Origin: Saccharothrix saharensis
GTDB taxonomy: Bacteria > Actinomycetota > Actinomycetes > Mycobacteriales > Pseudonocardiaceae
Length of the DNA stretch: 64,000 nucleotides
NCBI RefSeq assembly: GCF_006716745.1
Contig: NZ_VFPP01000001.1
Location: 7,451,386 to 7,515,385, forward strand
Direction of reading: 5' to 3'
Shown here: positions 32,517 through 41,419 of the stretch, one piece after another
How positions within the stretch are numbered: position 1 is the stretch's first letter
How the letters are laid out: every line of letters begins with the position of its first letter
Position numbers and translations under genes: made by a program
The notes under the pieces: generated by a model
What the model was told of the DNA's origin: nothing
The model's input: only the letters and a program-made list of their open reading frames with translations
Databases searched by the model: none

Positions 32517-32846
32517 TGGTCCTTCGTTACGTCGGCGTGTGGTGAGGGCGTCGGGAGGTGCGGGGTACACCGGTCGTACCTGGACCATTCATTCCCGACG
32601 CCGGTGTTCGGGCGAAGATCATCCCGGCCAACCCCTGCTACGGCGTGAGGGTCACCGGTGGTGGGTTCGGGAACGAGCGACTGGTCGCCTCACCCGTGCA
32701 GGTGCTGCGGGCGACCTTGGGGTTGTACGAGTCGGAGACGGGCCCGTCCAGGATCACGGTGTGCCTGCTCGACTTCCACACCGGAGGTCGGCGGAAAGCT
32801 GTTCAAGGCGGGTTCCGCCGGCGGGTTCACGCCGCGTACCGCCCGG
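32517..32846. other. intergenic region between convergent genes
   Basis: About 330 bases between the end of the ten-gene operon and the end of the AraC-type gene. A forward frame across 32640-32800 reads fairly protein-like (including RVTGGGFGNERL) but has no start signal, family match or partner, and may be a gene remnant. No clear terminator hairpin was found. Confidence 0.35.
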
Positions 32847-33782
32847 TCAGACGTCCGGCAGGCGGGATCGACGCCACTCACCCGGGGAGCAGCCGAAGGT
32901 CGACCGGAACCTGCGGGTGAAGTGGGTCGGATCGGCGAAACCCCAGCGGTGGGCGATGGTGGCGATCGGGGACGTGTCGGTGGCCAGGTCGGCACGCGCG
33001 CCTTCCAGCCGCTGGCCGATGATCCACTGCTCCAGGCTGAAGCCGGCTCGGCCGCACAACTTGTAGAGCAGGCGCACCGACACGTTCAACGCGGCGGCGA
33101 TCCTCTCCGGTCCCAGGTCCGGTTCGGTCAGGTGCTGTCGGACGTAGGCGCGGAGCTGGGTGAGCCGGGTGTCCTCGACCAGGTGGCGGTCGTCGTGCGC
33201 GGCGGACGTCAGCAGCGCCCGCACCAGGTCCAGGGTCGCGTCGCCGAGCGGTTGCGCCCCCGCGGACGTGGCCAGTGAGCGGGCGTCCCTCGCCAGATGC
33301 GCGACGTGGTCGGCCACCAGCCGGTAGAGCGGGCTGCCGTGCAACGCGCCGGACGCGCGGCGGATCGTGTCCACGGGAACGTCCAGGACCTCCAGGGGCA
33401 CCTGCACGCAGCCCGCCGCGCCTTCGCCGGACCACCCGAAGTCGTAGGAGGACGACAGGTCCACCAGGTGCATCTCCCCGGCGGGGACCAGTCGGCGCTC
33501 GCCCCACTGCTCCGCGCGGCCGATCCCCGACCGCTGCACGGACAGCGCGATCACGGGCGCCGGGTCCTCGCGGGCCTGCCGCTCCGTGCGCAGCAGCCTC
33601 ATCCCGGACGACCGGTTGCCGAAGACCTCCACGGTGCCCAGCCGCCACAGCTCCACCCGGAAGCGGACCGGGCGATCGGGGTGCTCGTGGATCACGTGGC
33701 AGGGCGCCGACGCCTCCTGGAAGGCGGCGTGGACGGCCTCCACCCGGTCCTCGGGGGCCAGGTCGTCGGTGTCGAGCAGCAC
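32847..33782 (-). CDS. AraC family transcriptional regulator
   Basis: 311 residues. The N-terminal 190 form a cupin-like ligand domain of the AraC-binding type. The C-terminal 100 contain two helix-turn-helix units: GPERIAAALNVSVRLLYKL and SPIATIAHRWGFADPTHFTR, followed by FRSTFGCSPGEWRR, the family signature. GTG 33782 is chosen from the domain boundary; the ribosome binding site is weak. Three phased copies of GCGTGCGCGG-like sequence lie directly upstream and may be its own binding sites. The next gene upstream on this strand is an alpha/beta hydrolase, 144 bases away. Confidence 0.88.
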   Translation of the reverse strand: MLLDTDDLAPEDRVEAVHAAFQEASAPCHVIHEHPDRPVRFRVELWRLGTVEVFGNRSSGMRLLRTERQAREDPAPVIALSVQRSGIGRAEQWGERRLVPAGEMHLVDLSSSYDFGWSGEGAAGCVQVPLEVLDVPVDTIRRASGALHGSPLYRLVADHVAHLARDARSLATSAGAQPLGDATLDLVRALLTSAAHDDRHLVEDTRLTQLRAYVRQHLTEPDLGPERIAAALNVSVRLLYKLCGRAGFSLEQWIIGQRLEGARADLATDTSPIATIAHRWGFADPTHFTRRFRSTFGCSPGEWRRSRLPDV

Positions 33783-33813
33783 CCGTCCGAGTCTAGGTGC
33801 GGGCACGGCGCAC

Positions 33814-33867
33814 CGGCGTGCGCGGTGAGGTAGTCGGCGTGCGCGGACAGCCGGACAACGTGCGCGC
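33814..33867. promoter_or_regulatory. three 21-bp-phased direct repeats upstream of araC-type gene
   Basis: CGGCGTGCGCGG occurs at 33814-33825 and exactly again at 33835-33846. A weaker copy (ACGTGCGCGC) follows at 33858-33867. The spacing is 21 bases each time, two turns of the helix. AraC-type proteins commonly bind direct repeats with this phase. The sites begin about 30 bases upstream of the regulator's start, so autoregulation is likely. Confidence 0.55.
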
Positions 33868-33926
33868 ACAGCACTTCTCACGGCATCCCGCCTGCAAAGA
33901 GGCTTCCCGAGGAGGGGAGGGGCATG

Positions 33927-34709
33927 TCAGGTCGACAGGAACCGCAGCACGAGTTCGTTCCACTGCTGGGGATGGGTGATCGGCGCGCCGTGCGGTGCCT
34001 TGGGGATGATCGTGGTCGGCGCACGTCCGCGGCCCGGCTCGGTGAACGCGTCGCGCTCGCCGTGCACGACCAGCACCGGCACGTCGACGTCGGCGAGGTC
34101 GGCTTCGGGGTCGGCGCCGGCCCAAGCGCGGATGACGTCCACCGTCGCCTTGGGCGACGCGTCCGCCGCGACGTGCAGCAGGTGCTGACGGGAGGCTTCG
34201 TCCAGCGCGATCTCGCCGTCCACGGAGAAGAACCTGCCGAGCACGTCGTCCAGCATCGCGATCCGGTGCCACTCGGCCGCGGCCAGCAGGTCCCGAACCA
34301 GCCCGTGGTCCACCGCGAGCGGACCCGCGAGCACGAGTCGGGACACCCGGTCGGCGCCGAACCGGGCCACGCAGCGGGCCACGTCACCCGCGCCGGAGGA
34401 GAACCCGACCAGCGCCGCGTCCCCGAGGTCCAGGTGCGCGAGCAGGTGGTGCAGGTCGTCGGCCAGGGTGTCCTGGTCGTACCCCTCCCAGGCGCGGGTG
34501 GAGCGGCCGAAGCCGCGCCGGTCGTAGCCGACCACCCGGTAGCCCGCCTCGACGAACGCCGCCACCTGCGACTCCCACGACTGCGCCGTCAGCGGCCAGC
34601 CCGCCACGAGCACGACCGGGGGACCGGAGCCGTAGTCCTCGTAGTAGAGGCTCACCTCGGCGCCGTTCTCCGTTCCGACCGCGAGTCGTGGCACGGCCCC
34701 AGCGTGCAC
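33927..34709 (-). CDS. alpha/beta hydrolase (chloroperoxidase-like)
   Basis: 260 residues. The nucleophile elbow is LVGFSSGAGD, the oxyanion region VVLVAGWPLTAQSW, the acidic residue lies in LVVHGERDAFT and the catalytic His in APHGAPITHP. This is the cofactor-free haloperoxidase/arylesterase branch of the fold. GTG 34709 is used; GTG 34694 is an equal alternative because neither has a strong ribosome binding site. The gene is divergent from the LAL regulator with about 50 bases between them, so they may be co-regulated. Substrate unknown. Confidence 0.82.
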   Translation of the reverse strand: MHAGAVPRLAVGTENGAEVSLYYEDYGSGPPVVLVAGWPLTAQSWESQVAAFVEAGYRVVGYDRRGFGRSTRAWEGYDQDTLADDLHHLLAHLDLGDAALVGFSSGAGDVARCVARFGADRVSRLVLAGPLAVDHGLVRDLLAAAEWHRIAMLDDVLGRFFSVDGEIALDEASRQHLLHVAADASPKATVDVIRAWAGADPEADLADVDVPVLVVHGERDAFTEPGRGRAPTTIIPKAPHGAPITHPQQWNELVLRFLST

Positions 34710-34759
34710 GGTGGCGCGACCGGGGCCATCGGTCAGATGACTGCACCTGGCCGGTCGCG

Positions 34760-37369
34760 GTGATCGGGCGCGCGGAGGAGCTGGCGCGGCTGCGCCGCAC
34801 GGTCGACCGGGACCCCGGCGTCCCGCCGAACCTGGTGCTGCACGGCGACCCCGGCGTCGGCAAGACGGTGCTGCTCGACGCGGGTGTCGCCTACGCCCGC
34901 GAGCAGGGCGTCCGGGTGCTCGGCGGCACCGGCTACGAGAGCGAGGCGCAGCTCGCGTTCGCCGGGCTGCACCAGTTGTTCGCGCCGGTCCTCGGCCACC
35001 TCGACCGGGTGGACGCGTTCCACCGCCAGGTGCTGCGCCGGGTGCTGGGCTTCGAGCCGGGGCCGGTGCCCGACCGGCTCGCCATCTCGGTGGCCTCGCT
35101 CGCGGTGCTGGTGGAGGTCGCCCGGGAAGGCCCGCTGCTGATCGCGGTCGAGGACGCGCACTGGGTGGACCACCCGACGCGCGAGGTGATGATGTTCCTG
35201 CTGCTCCGCCTCGCGCCGCACGACATCCGGGCGCTGTTCGCCCGCCGCCCGCTGGTCAGCAGTGAACGGGTCACGCCGGGCATCGCCATGCTGGAGGTCG
35301 GGCCGCTGCCGGACGAGGACGCGGGCGCGCTGCTGGACGAGCTGCACCCCGGCCTGCCCGACGCCGCCCGCAGGCGGGTGCTGCTGGAGGCGGCGGGCAA
35401 CCCGCTGGCACTGGCCGAGCTGCCGCACGTGGTGGGCACGGACGCGCTGGACCTGCTGCCCGTCGGCGCGTCCCTGCGCACGCGGCTGGAGTCGACGTAC
35501 GCGACGCGCGTCGTGGCCCTGCCGACACGCGTGCGCACGCTGCTGCTCCAGACCGCGCTGGACGGCGACCGGCTGGAGAACGACGCACTGCGCCCGAGCG
35601 CCCTGTCGCCGCTCGACCTGGTCGAGGTGGAGCGCCTGGGCCTGGTCACCCGCGACTCGACGCCGTCCGGGCTGCGGTTCCGCCACCCGCTGGTGCGTTC
35701 GGCGATCGCGCACACCGCCTCGCCGGACGAGGTGCGCGCGGCGCACGCCGAGCTGGCCGAGGCGTACCGGGACGCGCCGGAACGCCGGGTGTGGCACCTG
35801 GCGGCGGCAGCGGCCGGTCCGGACGAGGAGGTGGCGGCCGAGATCGAGCGGGCCGCGCTGAGCGCGAGCCTGCGCGGTGGCAGTGGCCTGGCCGTCAACG
35901 CGCTGCGGCGGGCCGCAGCCGTCAGCACCACCGCGTCCGCCGCCGCGGGTCGGCTGCACCGGGCCGCGGAGCTGGCGGAGGAGTCGGGTCAGCTCACGCT
36001 GGCCCAGGACCTCCTGGGCGAAGCGCGACGACAGCTCGACGATCCCACCCGCAGCTCCACCACCCGCGCCCGCATCGCGCTGGTGCGCGACGGTGACTTC
36101 AGCGGGGCCCGTCGCCTGCTGGACGGCGCGACCGACGACCGCGCGGTGCTCACCCGCCTGTTCATCGCCACCTACACCGGGGAGGCGTTCACCGACGACG
36201 TGGCATCGGCCGCCCCGCACACCGGGTTCCTGCACGGCGTGTTCAACGGCACGGCGGGCGAGGAGGAGCTGCGGACGGCGATCGGAGCGCTGCCCGCGGA
36301 CGCCGCGCCCGCCCGTGTCGCCGAGCTGTGCCGCGCCGCCGCGTGGCTGGACGTCCTGCACGAGCACCTGGAGCACGTCCGCGGTCTGGTGCGGCGCGAG
36401 GTCGGCCAGGGCGCCGTGACGCACGCCGCGACCGGCTACTGGTTCTCCGCGCACGACCACTTCCTGGCGGGGGAGTGGGAGCAGGCGGAGCAGGAGGCGA
36501 ACGAGGGCTTGGACCTGTGCGTCCGCCACGACCTGGCACTGACCGCGCAGGACCTGCGGTGCGCGCTGGGGTGGCTGGCCGCGGCCCGCGGCGACAGCGC
36601 CTCCACCCGCGAGTACAGCCGCGCCGTGGAGCAGTGGGCGGAACCGCGCGGCAGCGTCGCGCACCTGGCGGCATCCGCGCGGAACCTGGCGTTGGCGGCA
36701 CTGGGCGAGGGCGACTACGAAGCCGCCCACGCCCACAGCTCGCGGGTCCCGGGCACGCCGTGGACGCTCCTGGACGCCGTGGAGGCGGCGGTGCGCGCCG
36801 GGCACCTGGAGGAGGCGCGCGACCGCGTCGCCGCAGCGGACCGGGCGGGGTTCGCCGACCGCACGCCGCGGCTGCGGCTGCACGTGTTCGCGTCCCGCGC
36901 GCTGGTCGCCGACGACGCCGCCGACACGGCGGCGGGCCTGCGCGCCGCGCTGGCCCTGCCGCGCGTGGAGCGCTGGCCGTTCGAGCAGGCCCGGATCAGG
37001 CTGATGCTCGGCGAACTGCACCGCAGGCGGCACCGCCCCGGTGACGCCCGACCCGAGCTCCGCCGGGCCGGTGACACCTTCCGCCGAGTCGGCGCGACGA
37101 CCTGGTTGCGCCGGGCCGAGCAGGAGCTCCGGGCGACCGGGGTGGCCGTGGCCGCCAAGCCGTCCACTGCCAAGTCGTCCACTGCGGAGCTGACCGCGCA
37201 GCAGCTCGAGGTGGCGCACCTCGCCGCCTCCGGCCTGAGCAACAAGGAGATCGGCGAGCGCCTGTTCCTGTCGCCGCGCACGGTCAGCGCCCACCTCTAC
37301 CGGATCTTCCCGAAGCTGGGCATCACGTCCCGGTCGGCGTTGCGGGACGCGCTGGCGGTGCTCGACTGA
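34760..37369 (+). CDS. LuxR family ATP-binding regulator (LAL)
   Basis: About 869 residues. GTG 34760 gives the usual family N-terminus VIGRAEELARLRRTV; an in-frame GTG at 34688 would add unusual sequence. Walker A is LHGDPGVGKTVLL near residue 34 and Walker B is LLIAVEDAHWVDHPT. A long helical-repeat region follows. The C-terminal LuxR helix-turn-helix is LTAQQLEVAHLAASGLSNKE with RLFLSPRTVSAHL. Large LAL proteins often control secondary metabolism or sugar use and respond to inducers through the helical region. It is divergent from an alpha/beta hydrolase. Confidence 0.9.
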   Translation: MIGRAEELARLRRTVDRDPGVPPNLVLHGDPGVGKTVLLDAGVAYAREQGVRVLGGTGYESEAQLAFAGLHQLFAPVLGHLDRVDAFHRQVLRRVLGFEPGPVPDRLAISVASLAVLVEVAREGPLLIAVEDAHWVDHPTREVMMFLLLRLAPHDIRALFARRPLVSSERVTPGIAMLEVGPLPDEDAGALLDELHPGLPDAARRRVLLEAAGNPLALAELPHVVGTDALDLLPVGASLRTRLESTYATRVVALPTRVRTLLLQTALDGDRLENDALRPSALSPLDLVEVERLGLVTRDSTPSGLRFRHPLVRSAIAHTASPDEVRAAHAELAEAYRDAPERRVWHLAAAAAGPDEEVAAEIERAALSASLRGGSGLAVNALRRAAAVSTTASAAAGRLHRAAELAEESGQLTLAQDLLGEARRQLDDPTRSSTTRARIALVRDGDFSGARRLLDGATDDRAVLTRLFIATYTGEAFTDDVASAAPHTGFLHGVFNGTAGEEELRTAIGALPADAAPARVAELCRAAAWLDVLHEHLEHVRGLVRREVGQGAVTHAATGYWFSAHDHFLAGEWEQAEQEANEGLDLCVRHDLALTAQDLRCALGWLAAARGDSASTREYSRAVEQWAEPRGSVAHLAASARNLALAALGEGDYEAAHAHSSRVPGTPWTLLDAVEAAVRAGHLEEARDRVAAADRAGFADRTPRLRLHVFASRALVADDAADTAAGLRAALALPRVERWPFEQARIRLMLGELHRRRHRPGDARPELRRAGDTFRRVGATTWLRRAEQELRATGVAVAAKPSTAKSSTAELTAQQLEVAHLAASGLSNKEIGERLFLSPRTVSAHLYRIFPKLGITSRSALRDALAVLD

Positions 37370-37397
37370 GGCACCCCCCGCGTCCGCGTTCAGTGAG

Positions 37398-37800
37398 GTG
37401 ACCGATTTCGCCGACCGCCGAACCGAGCAGGGTCGCTCGCATGACGACGAACGACCGCGGCGCGCGGGTCAGCCCACCCGCTCCGTCCGCGCCGGTGACC
37501 GCACCCTCTGCTACCGCACCCTCGCCTACCGCACAGTGGGCGAGGGCACGCCACTGGTGCTGTGCAACCGCTTCCGGGGCACCCTCGATACCTGGGACCC
37601 GCTGTTCGTGGACGCTCTTGCCACTGAGGGCCTCCAGGTCGTCACGTTCGACCACAGCGGCCTCGGCCGGTCCACCGGGACGCCCTCCTACGATCCGGCC
37701 GCGCCGGCCGGCGACGCGGCCGACCCGATCACCGCCCTCGACCTGGGCCGGGTGGTGCTGGGCGGCTGGTCGCTGGGCGGGCTCGCCGCACAGGTGGCAC
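37398..37800 (+). pseudogene. truncated alpha/beta hydrolase remnant
   Basis: From about 37490 the frame reads as the N-terminal half of an alpha/beta hydrolase: GTPLVLCNRFRGTLDTWDP, VVTFDHSGLGRSTGTPSYDP and the nucleophile elbow VVLGGWSLGGLAAQVA. It then runs into sequence that belongs, on the opposite strand, to an MBL-fold gene. The likely original start (ATG 37441) is in a different frame from the conserved part, so a frameshift is also present. The second half with the catalytic acid and His is gone. The gene cannot make a working enzyme. Confidence 0.75.
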
Positions 37801-38435
37801 CGCAGCGCCGATCTGACCTCCGCCGGCGCGCCTTCGAACGCCTGCTCGACGGCCCCGCGCCGTTCACCGAGGTGGCTCCAGCCCTCGTAGCGCACCGAAA
37901 CGACGCCCCCGGGGCGCAGCAGGCCGCACAGCTCGACGGCCTGCTGCGCCGTCATCGTGTGGTTGACCGGGCCGGTGATGTCGAACCGGACCGCGCCCAG
38001 GTGCAGCACCGCGACGTCCACCCCTGCCCGCTCGGCGAACCGCCGCACCCCGCCGTGCGGCACGGTGTCCCCGGAGATCCACAGCGCCACCCGGTCCGCG
38101 CCGGGGCGGCGCAGAGCGAACCCGACGGCGTTGCCGCCGAGCCTGCGCGCCCGCGACCGTGGTGAGGACGACCCCGGCGGACGGGAGGAGCGCCGGCCCG
38201 CGTCGTCGAGGTTGTCCGCGTGGTGGTCGTGGGAGAGCGGCGCCGCGTCGAGCGCGGGGAGTTCGTCCACGGTGACGGCGGGCCCGGCGGTCTTCCACGA
38301 ACGGGTCCCCCGGCCGAAGGCGTACCTCCGGCCGGGGGCGTCGAACGCCGGGTCGGTGAGCACGCGCAGCCCGTCGAGCTCGATCAGCGTCGTCGGGCCG
38401 CCGATGTGCGTGACCCGAGGTCCGTCAACGGGCAT
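37800..38435 (-). pseudogene. decayed MBL-fold metallo-hydrolase
   Basis: The N-terminus is a good MBL-fold protein: RVTHIGGPTTLIELDGLRVL and the metal motif LSHDHHADNLDD. After DDAGR the frame shifts: ALLPSAGVVLTTVAGA, which should follow, is in another frame. The original frame then resumes at RRLGGNAVGFALRR with a short internal deletion. GDTVPHGGVRRFAERAGVDV and VELCGLLRPGGVVSVRYEGW are recognisable. The C-terminus is replaced near 37800 by sequence from the convergent hydrolase remnant. The reading frame is formally open beyond this, but the protein would be inactive. ATG 38435 overlaps the upstream hydrolase gene's end. Confidence 0.75.
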
Positions 38436-39219
38436 GGGCGACGGCCCAGGCCAGGACGTCGTCGGCGATCCGCTCCCAGCCCTCCTGCGCGGGCAGCAGG
38501 TGCGCGTACCCGGCGTACTCGCGGATCTCGGTCACCGCGTCGGACTTGTAGTGCTTGGCGTTGGACTTCTGCACGCTCGGAGGCATCAGGTGGTCCTCGC
38601 CGCCCGAGACGAACAGCAGCGGCGCGCGGTTGTCGTTGCGGTAGTCGACCCACACGTCCTGGTGACCGGGCTGGACGTTCGCGAGCAGGCTGCTCCAGAG
38701 GATGCCGGCCGAGCCCGGGATGTGGTAGCGCTCGTAGAGGGCGCGGGACTCCTCCTCGGTGAACGTGTTGGTGAACGCGTACTGCCACTGCTCGTGCGTG
38801 AAGCCGACCGCCTTGTGCCGGTTCGCGGGGTTGCGCAGGATCGGGAACGTCGACCTGAGCTGTGACGGCGGGGCCACCACCACGCCCTCGGTGGGCGCGG
38901 AGTTGATCGCCACGCCCACCGCGCCGAAGCCGTGGTCCAACAGGACCTGGGTGAACGCGCCGCCCGCCGAGTGGCCGATGATGATCGGCGGCGAGGACAG
39001 CTCGCCGATGACCGCCTCGAAGTGGGAGATGATCTGCGGCACGGTGACGTTCGCGATCGGCGACGGGTCGGCGTTGAGCGACTCGACCTCGACCTCGAAG
39101 CCGGGATAGTTGGGCGCGAGCACCCGGTAGCCCTGCTTCTCGTAGTGGGTCTTCCAGTGCTCCCAGCTCCGCGCGGTCACCCAGAAACCGTGGACGAGGA
39201 CGATCGTGTCGGGGGTCAT
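38425..39219 (-). CDS. alpha/beta hydrolase
   Basis: 264 residues. It begins [19 protein letters not shown] (oxyanion region) and has the nucleophile elbow [13 protein letters not shown] near residue 90. [15 protein letters not shown] carries the likely acid and [14 protein letters not shown] the catalytic His. It has no signal peptide. ATG 39219 follows GAGGAGAACCG and overlaps the preceding hydrolase stop (ATGA), so the two hydrolases are translated together. The 3' end overlaps the start of the decayed MBL gene. Substrate unknown; the closest general class is esterases of the hydrolase-4 or AB-hydrolase-6 type. Confidence 0.85.
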   Translation of the reverse strand: MTPDTIVLVHGFWVTARSWEHWKTHYEKQGYRVLAPNYPGFEVEVESLNADPSPIANVTVPQIISHFEAVIGELSSPPIIIGHSAGGAFTQVLLDHGFGAVGVAINSAPTEGVVVAPPSQLRSTFPILRNPANRHKAVGFTHEQWQYAFTNTFTEEESRALYERYHIPGSAGILWSSLLANVQPGHQDVWVDYRNDNRAPLLFVSGGEDHLMPPSVQKSNAKHYKSDAVTEIREYAGYAHLLPAQEGWERIADDVLAWAVAHAR

Positions 39220-40076
39220 CGGTTCTCCTCGGTGGGGGCGCGGTCGGAGTCGTGGGAGCGGAGGAACGCCAGCAGGTCGTCGCCGAGCTGTTCTTTGTGG
39301 GTGTCGGTGATGCCGTGCGGCGCGCCGGGGTACACGGTGAGCGTCGCGCCCTTGATCCGGTCCGCGGAGGCCTTGCCGCCGACGTCGAACGGCACGACCT
39401 GGTCGTCGTCGCCGTGGATGACCAGCGCGGGCACGTCCACCGCGTCGAGGTCGGCCCGGAAGTCGGTCGCGGAGAAGGCGGCGACGCATTCGTAGGCGTT
39501 GCGGTGGCCGGACTGCATGCCCTGGAGCCAGAAAGCGTCCCGGATGCTCTGCGACACGTCCGCGCCGGGCCGGTTGTTGCCGAAGAACGGGCCGTCGGCG
39601 AGGTCCTGGTAGAGCTGGGAGCGGTCGGCCAGGGAGCCGGCGCGGATGCCGTCGAACACCTCGACGGGGACGCCGCCGGGGTTGTCGTCGGTGCGGAGCA
39701 TGAACGGCGGCACCGCCGACACCAGCACGACCTGCGCGACCCGGTCCGTGCCGTGGCGGCCGACGTAGCGGACCACCTCGCCGCCGCCGGTGGAGAAGCC
39801 GACCAGGGTCGCCTCCCGCAGGTCGAGCGCGTCGAGCACGGCCGCGAGGTCGTCGGCGTAGGTGTCCATCTCGTTGCCGTGCCAGGTCTGGTCGGACCGG
39901 CCGTGCCCGCGCCGGTCGTGCGCCACGACCCGGTAGCCGCGGGAGGCGAGGAACAGCGCCTGCGCGTCCCAGCTGTCGGCGTTGAGCGGCCAGCCGTGAC
40001 TGAGCACCACGGGACGCCCGGAGCCCCAGTCCTTGTAGAAGATCCGCGTGCCGTCGTCGGTCGTCACGTAGCCCAT
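39216..40076 (-). CDS. alpha/beta hydrolase (non-heme chloroperoxidase/esterase type)
   Basis: 286 residues. [17 protein letters not shown] provides the oxyanion hole, [19 protein letters not shown] the nucleophile Ser, [15 protein letters not shown] the Asp and [12 protein letters not shown] the His. [10 protein letters not shown] at the start is typical of the non-heme chloroperoxidase/arylesterase subfamily. These enzymes are esterases and can form peracids. It is coupled by ATGA overlap with the next hydrolase. It is similar in kind to the hydrolase at 33927, so the region holds several members of one enzyme class. Confidence 0.88.
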   Translation of the reverse strand: MGYVTTDDGTRIFYKDWGSGRPVVLSHGWPLNADSWDAQALFLASRGYRVVAHDRRGHGRSDQTWHGNEMDTYADDLAAVLDALDLREATLVGFSTGGGEVVRYVGRHGTDRVAQVVLVSAVPPFMLRTDDNPGGVPVEVFDGIRAGSLADRSQLYQDLADGPFFGNNRPGADVSQSIRDAFWLQGMQSGHRNAYECVAAFSATDFRADLDAVDVPALVIHGDDDQVVPFDVGGKASADRIKGATLTVYPGAPHGITDTHKEQLGDDLLAFLRSHDSDRAPTEENR

Positions 40077-40087
40077 GTCAGGTCCTC

Positions 40088-40917
40088 TCAGCGGTTGGTG
40101 GCGGCGTCGACGATCAGGTCGACGGTGGCGGACGGCTTGGAGATCATCGCGACGTGGGAGGCGTTCACCTCGACCGCGCGAGCGTGCGCGCGGTCGAGGT
40201 GAACCGCTGCGCGGCGGCCGGGATCAGGTTGTCGTCGCGAGCGATCAGCGCCCAGGACGGGATCGTCCGCCACGCCGGTTCACCGGACACCTGGCCGAGC
40301 GTCTGCACGTCGGCGGGGCGCTGCGTGGCCGCGAGGAGCGCGGCCTTGGCGGGTGGCAGGTCACCGGCGAAGATGTCGCGGAACAACGCGGGCTTGACGT
40401 ACCCCTCGTGGCCGACGCCACCGCCTGCCAGCGGGAACTCCCGCACGTCCAGCGCGGGCAGGCCGAGCTTGGTGCCGGGGAACCGCACCTGCAACCCGCC
40501 GACCGTGTCACCCGCGTCGGGTGCGAAGGCCGCCACGTACACCAGCGCCTTCACGCTCGCGTTCCCGGTGGCGGCGTTCGTGATGACAACACCGCCGTAC
40601 GAGTGCCCGACCAGCACGATCGGCCCGCTGATCGTGCTCAGCACGCTGGCGAGGTAGGCGGAGTCGGAGTCCACTCCCCGCAGCGGGTTGGCCGGGGCCA
40701 GCACCGGGTAGCCCTTGCGCTGCAACCGCGGCACCACCTCGGACCAGCTGGACGCGTCCGCGAAGGCGCCGTGCACCAGCACGACGGTGGGCTTGGGCCG
40801 GTGCCCGGATCCCGCGGAGGAGCCCGAGGCCGGTGTGGCGGTGAAGACGAGCAGGACCACCGCGAGTCCGGTGACAACTCGGCGCACGCCGGCGGCGAGA
40901 CCGGGACGAGACGACAT
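40088..40917 (-). pseudogene. secreted alpha/beta hydrolase with 3' frameshift
   Basis: ATG 40917 follows AAGGGG and starts a protein with a signal peptide (VVTGLAVVLLVFTATPASG), then PTVVLVHGAFADASSW, the nucleophile elbow VLVGHSYGGVVIT and [17 protein letters not shown]. At this point the frame ends with [11 protein letters not shown] and a stop at 40165. The expected C-terminus, including [18 protein letters not shown] with the catalytic His, continues in another frame to 40088. A perfect 18-base inverted repeat sits exactly at the break. Unless a sequencing error is involved, the active site is broken. Confidence 0.7.
40163..40204. repeat. perfect 18-bp inverted repeat at a frameshift
   Basis: GTTCACCTCGACCGCGCG at 40163-40180 is repeated in inverse at 40187-40204, with a six-base loop. 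It lies inside the hydrolase gene at the point where the coding frame changes. It looks like the product of a template-switch or hairpin-directed mutation rather than a functional terminator. Confidence 0.9.
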
Positions 40918-41419
40918 GGCAACCCCTTCGGAACCGGATCTGATCACCCGCTCACCGTAGGAATCCGGGGGGCCGCCCTGCTTCGGTCGAATGACTGCAC
41001 CTCGTCTCAACCACCCCGCTTACGACTGCCGTCATCCGACTGGCGAGCCGCCCCCCGCGGCGGGCGTTCCCGGCGATCGCGTCCCCCGCTGTACGAGGTG
41101 ACCCGTGCGCTACGAGCTCGCTGCGGGTCGGCCGGCTACTGCAACGACCGGAAACCCTTCACGTCATCCGGATTGCCCTTGTCGCAGCCGTCACCCGCCC
41201 GCGGCCCGAGCTGCACCGCGATGTCGATCCGTTCCGACTGGTGGCGCTGTCTGCGCAGGTTGCGTTCACGTAGCTCTGGCAAGGCGGCTCTTCATCCGTT
41301 CGGGTGAAGGCTGCTGATCGTCGTAGCGAAGATCGGCTGCTCGTCGATGTGATCCACAACGTGCCCGACCTGATCACGACCCGGGCAGTCGGCTGTGACG
41401 AGAGTTGGGATCGCCCGCG
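40918..41419. other. non-coding region upstream of OLD gene
   Basis: About 500 bases between the start of the broken hydrolase (reverse) and the OLD nuclease (forward). A forward frame at about 41163-41280 reads VIRIALVAAVTRP onward and could be a fragment of a lost gene. The rest shows no coding pattern. GC content drops toward 41300-41420, and the OLD promoter is probably there. Confidence 0.4.

Noticed and set aside
29052-32588. A very long open frame on the reverse strand opposite the STAND-like gene
   Set aside because: Its translation is rich in Arg, Gln, His and Val with no domain, as expected from the antisense of GC-rich coding DNA. The forward gene has motifs and coupled start.
32558-32920. 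Forward frame with RVTGGGFGN resembling a GHMP kinase loop
   Set aside because: The match is short, no other kinase motif is present, there is no start signal and the frame runs into the AraC gene. At most a remnant.
40163-40204. Inverted repeat as a transcription terminator
   Set aside because: It lies within the coding sequence of the hydrolase and coincides with a frame change, so a mutational origin fits better.
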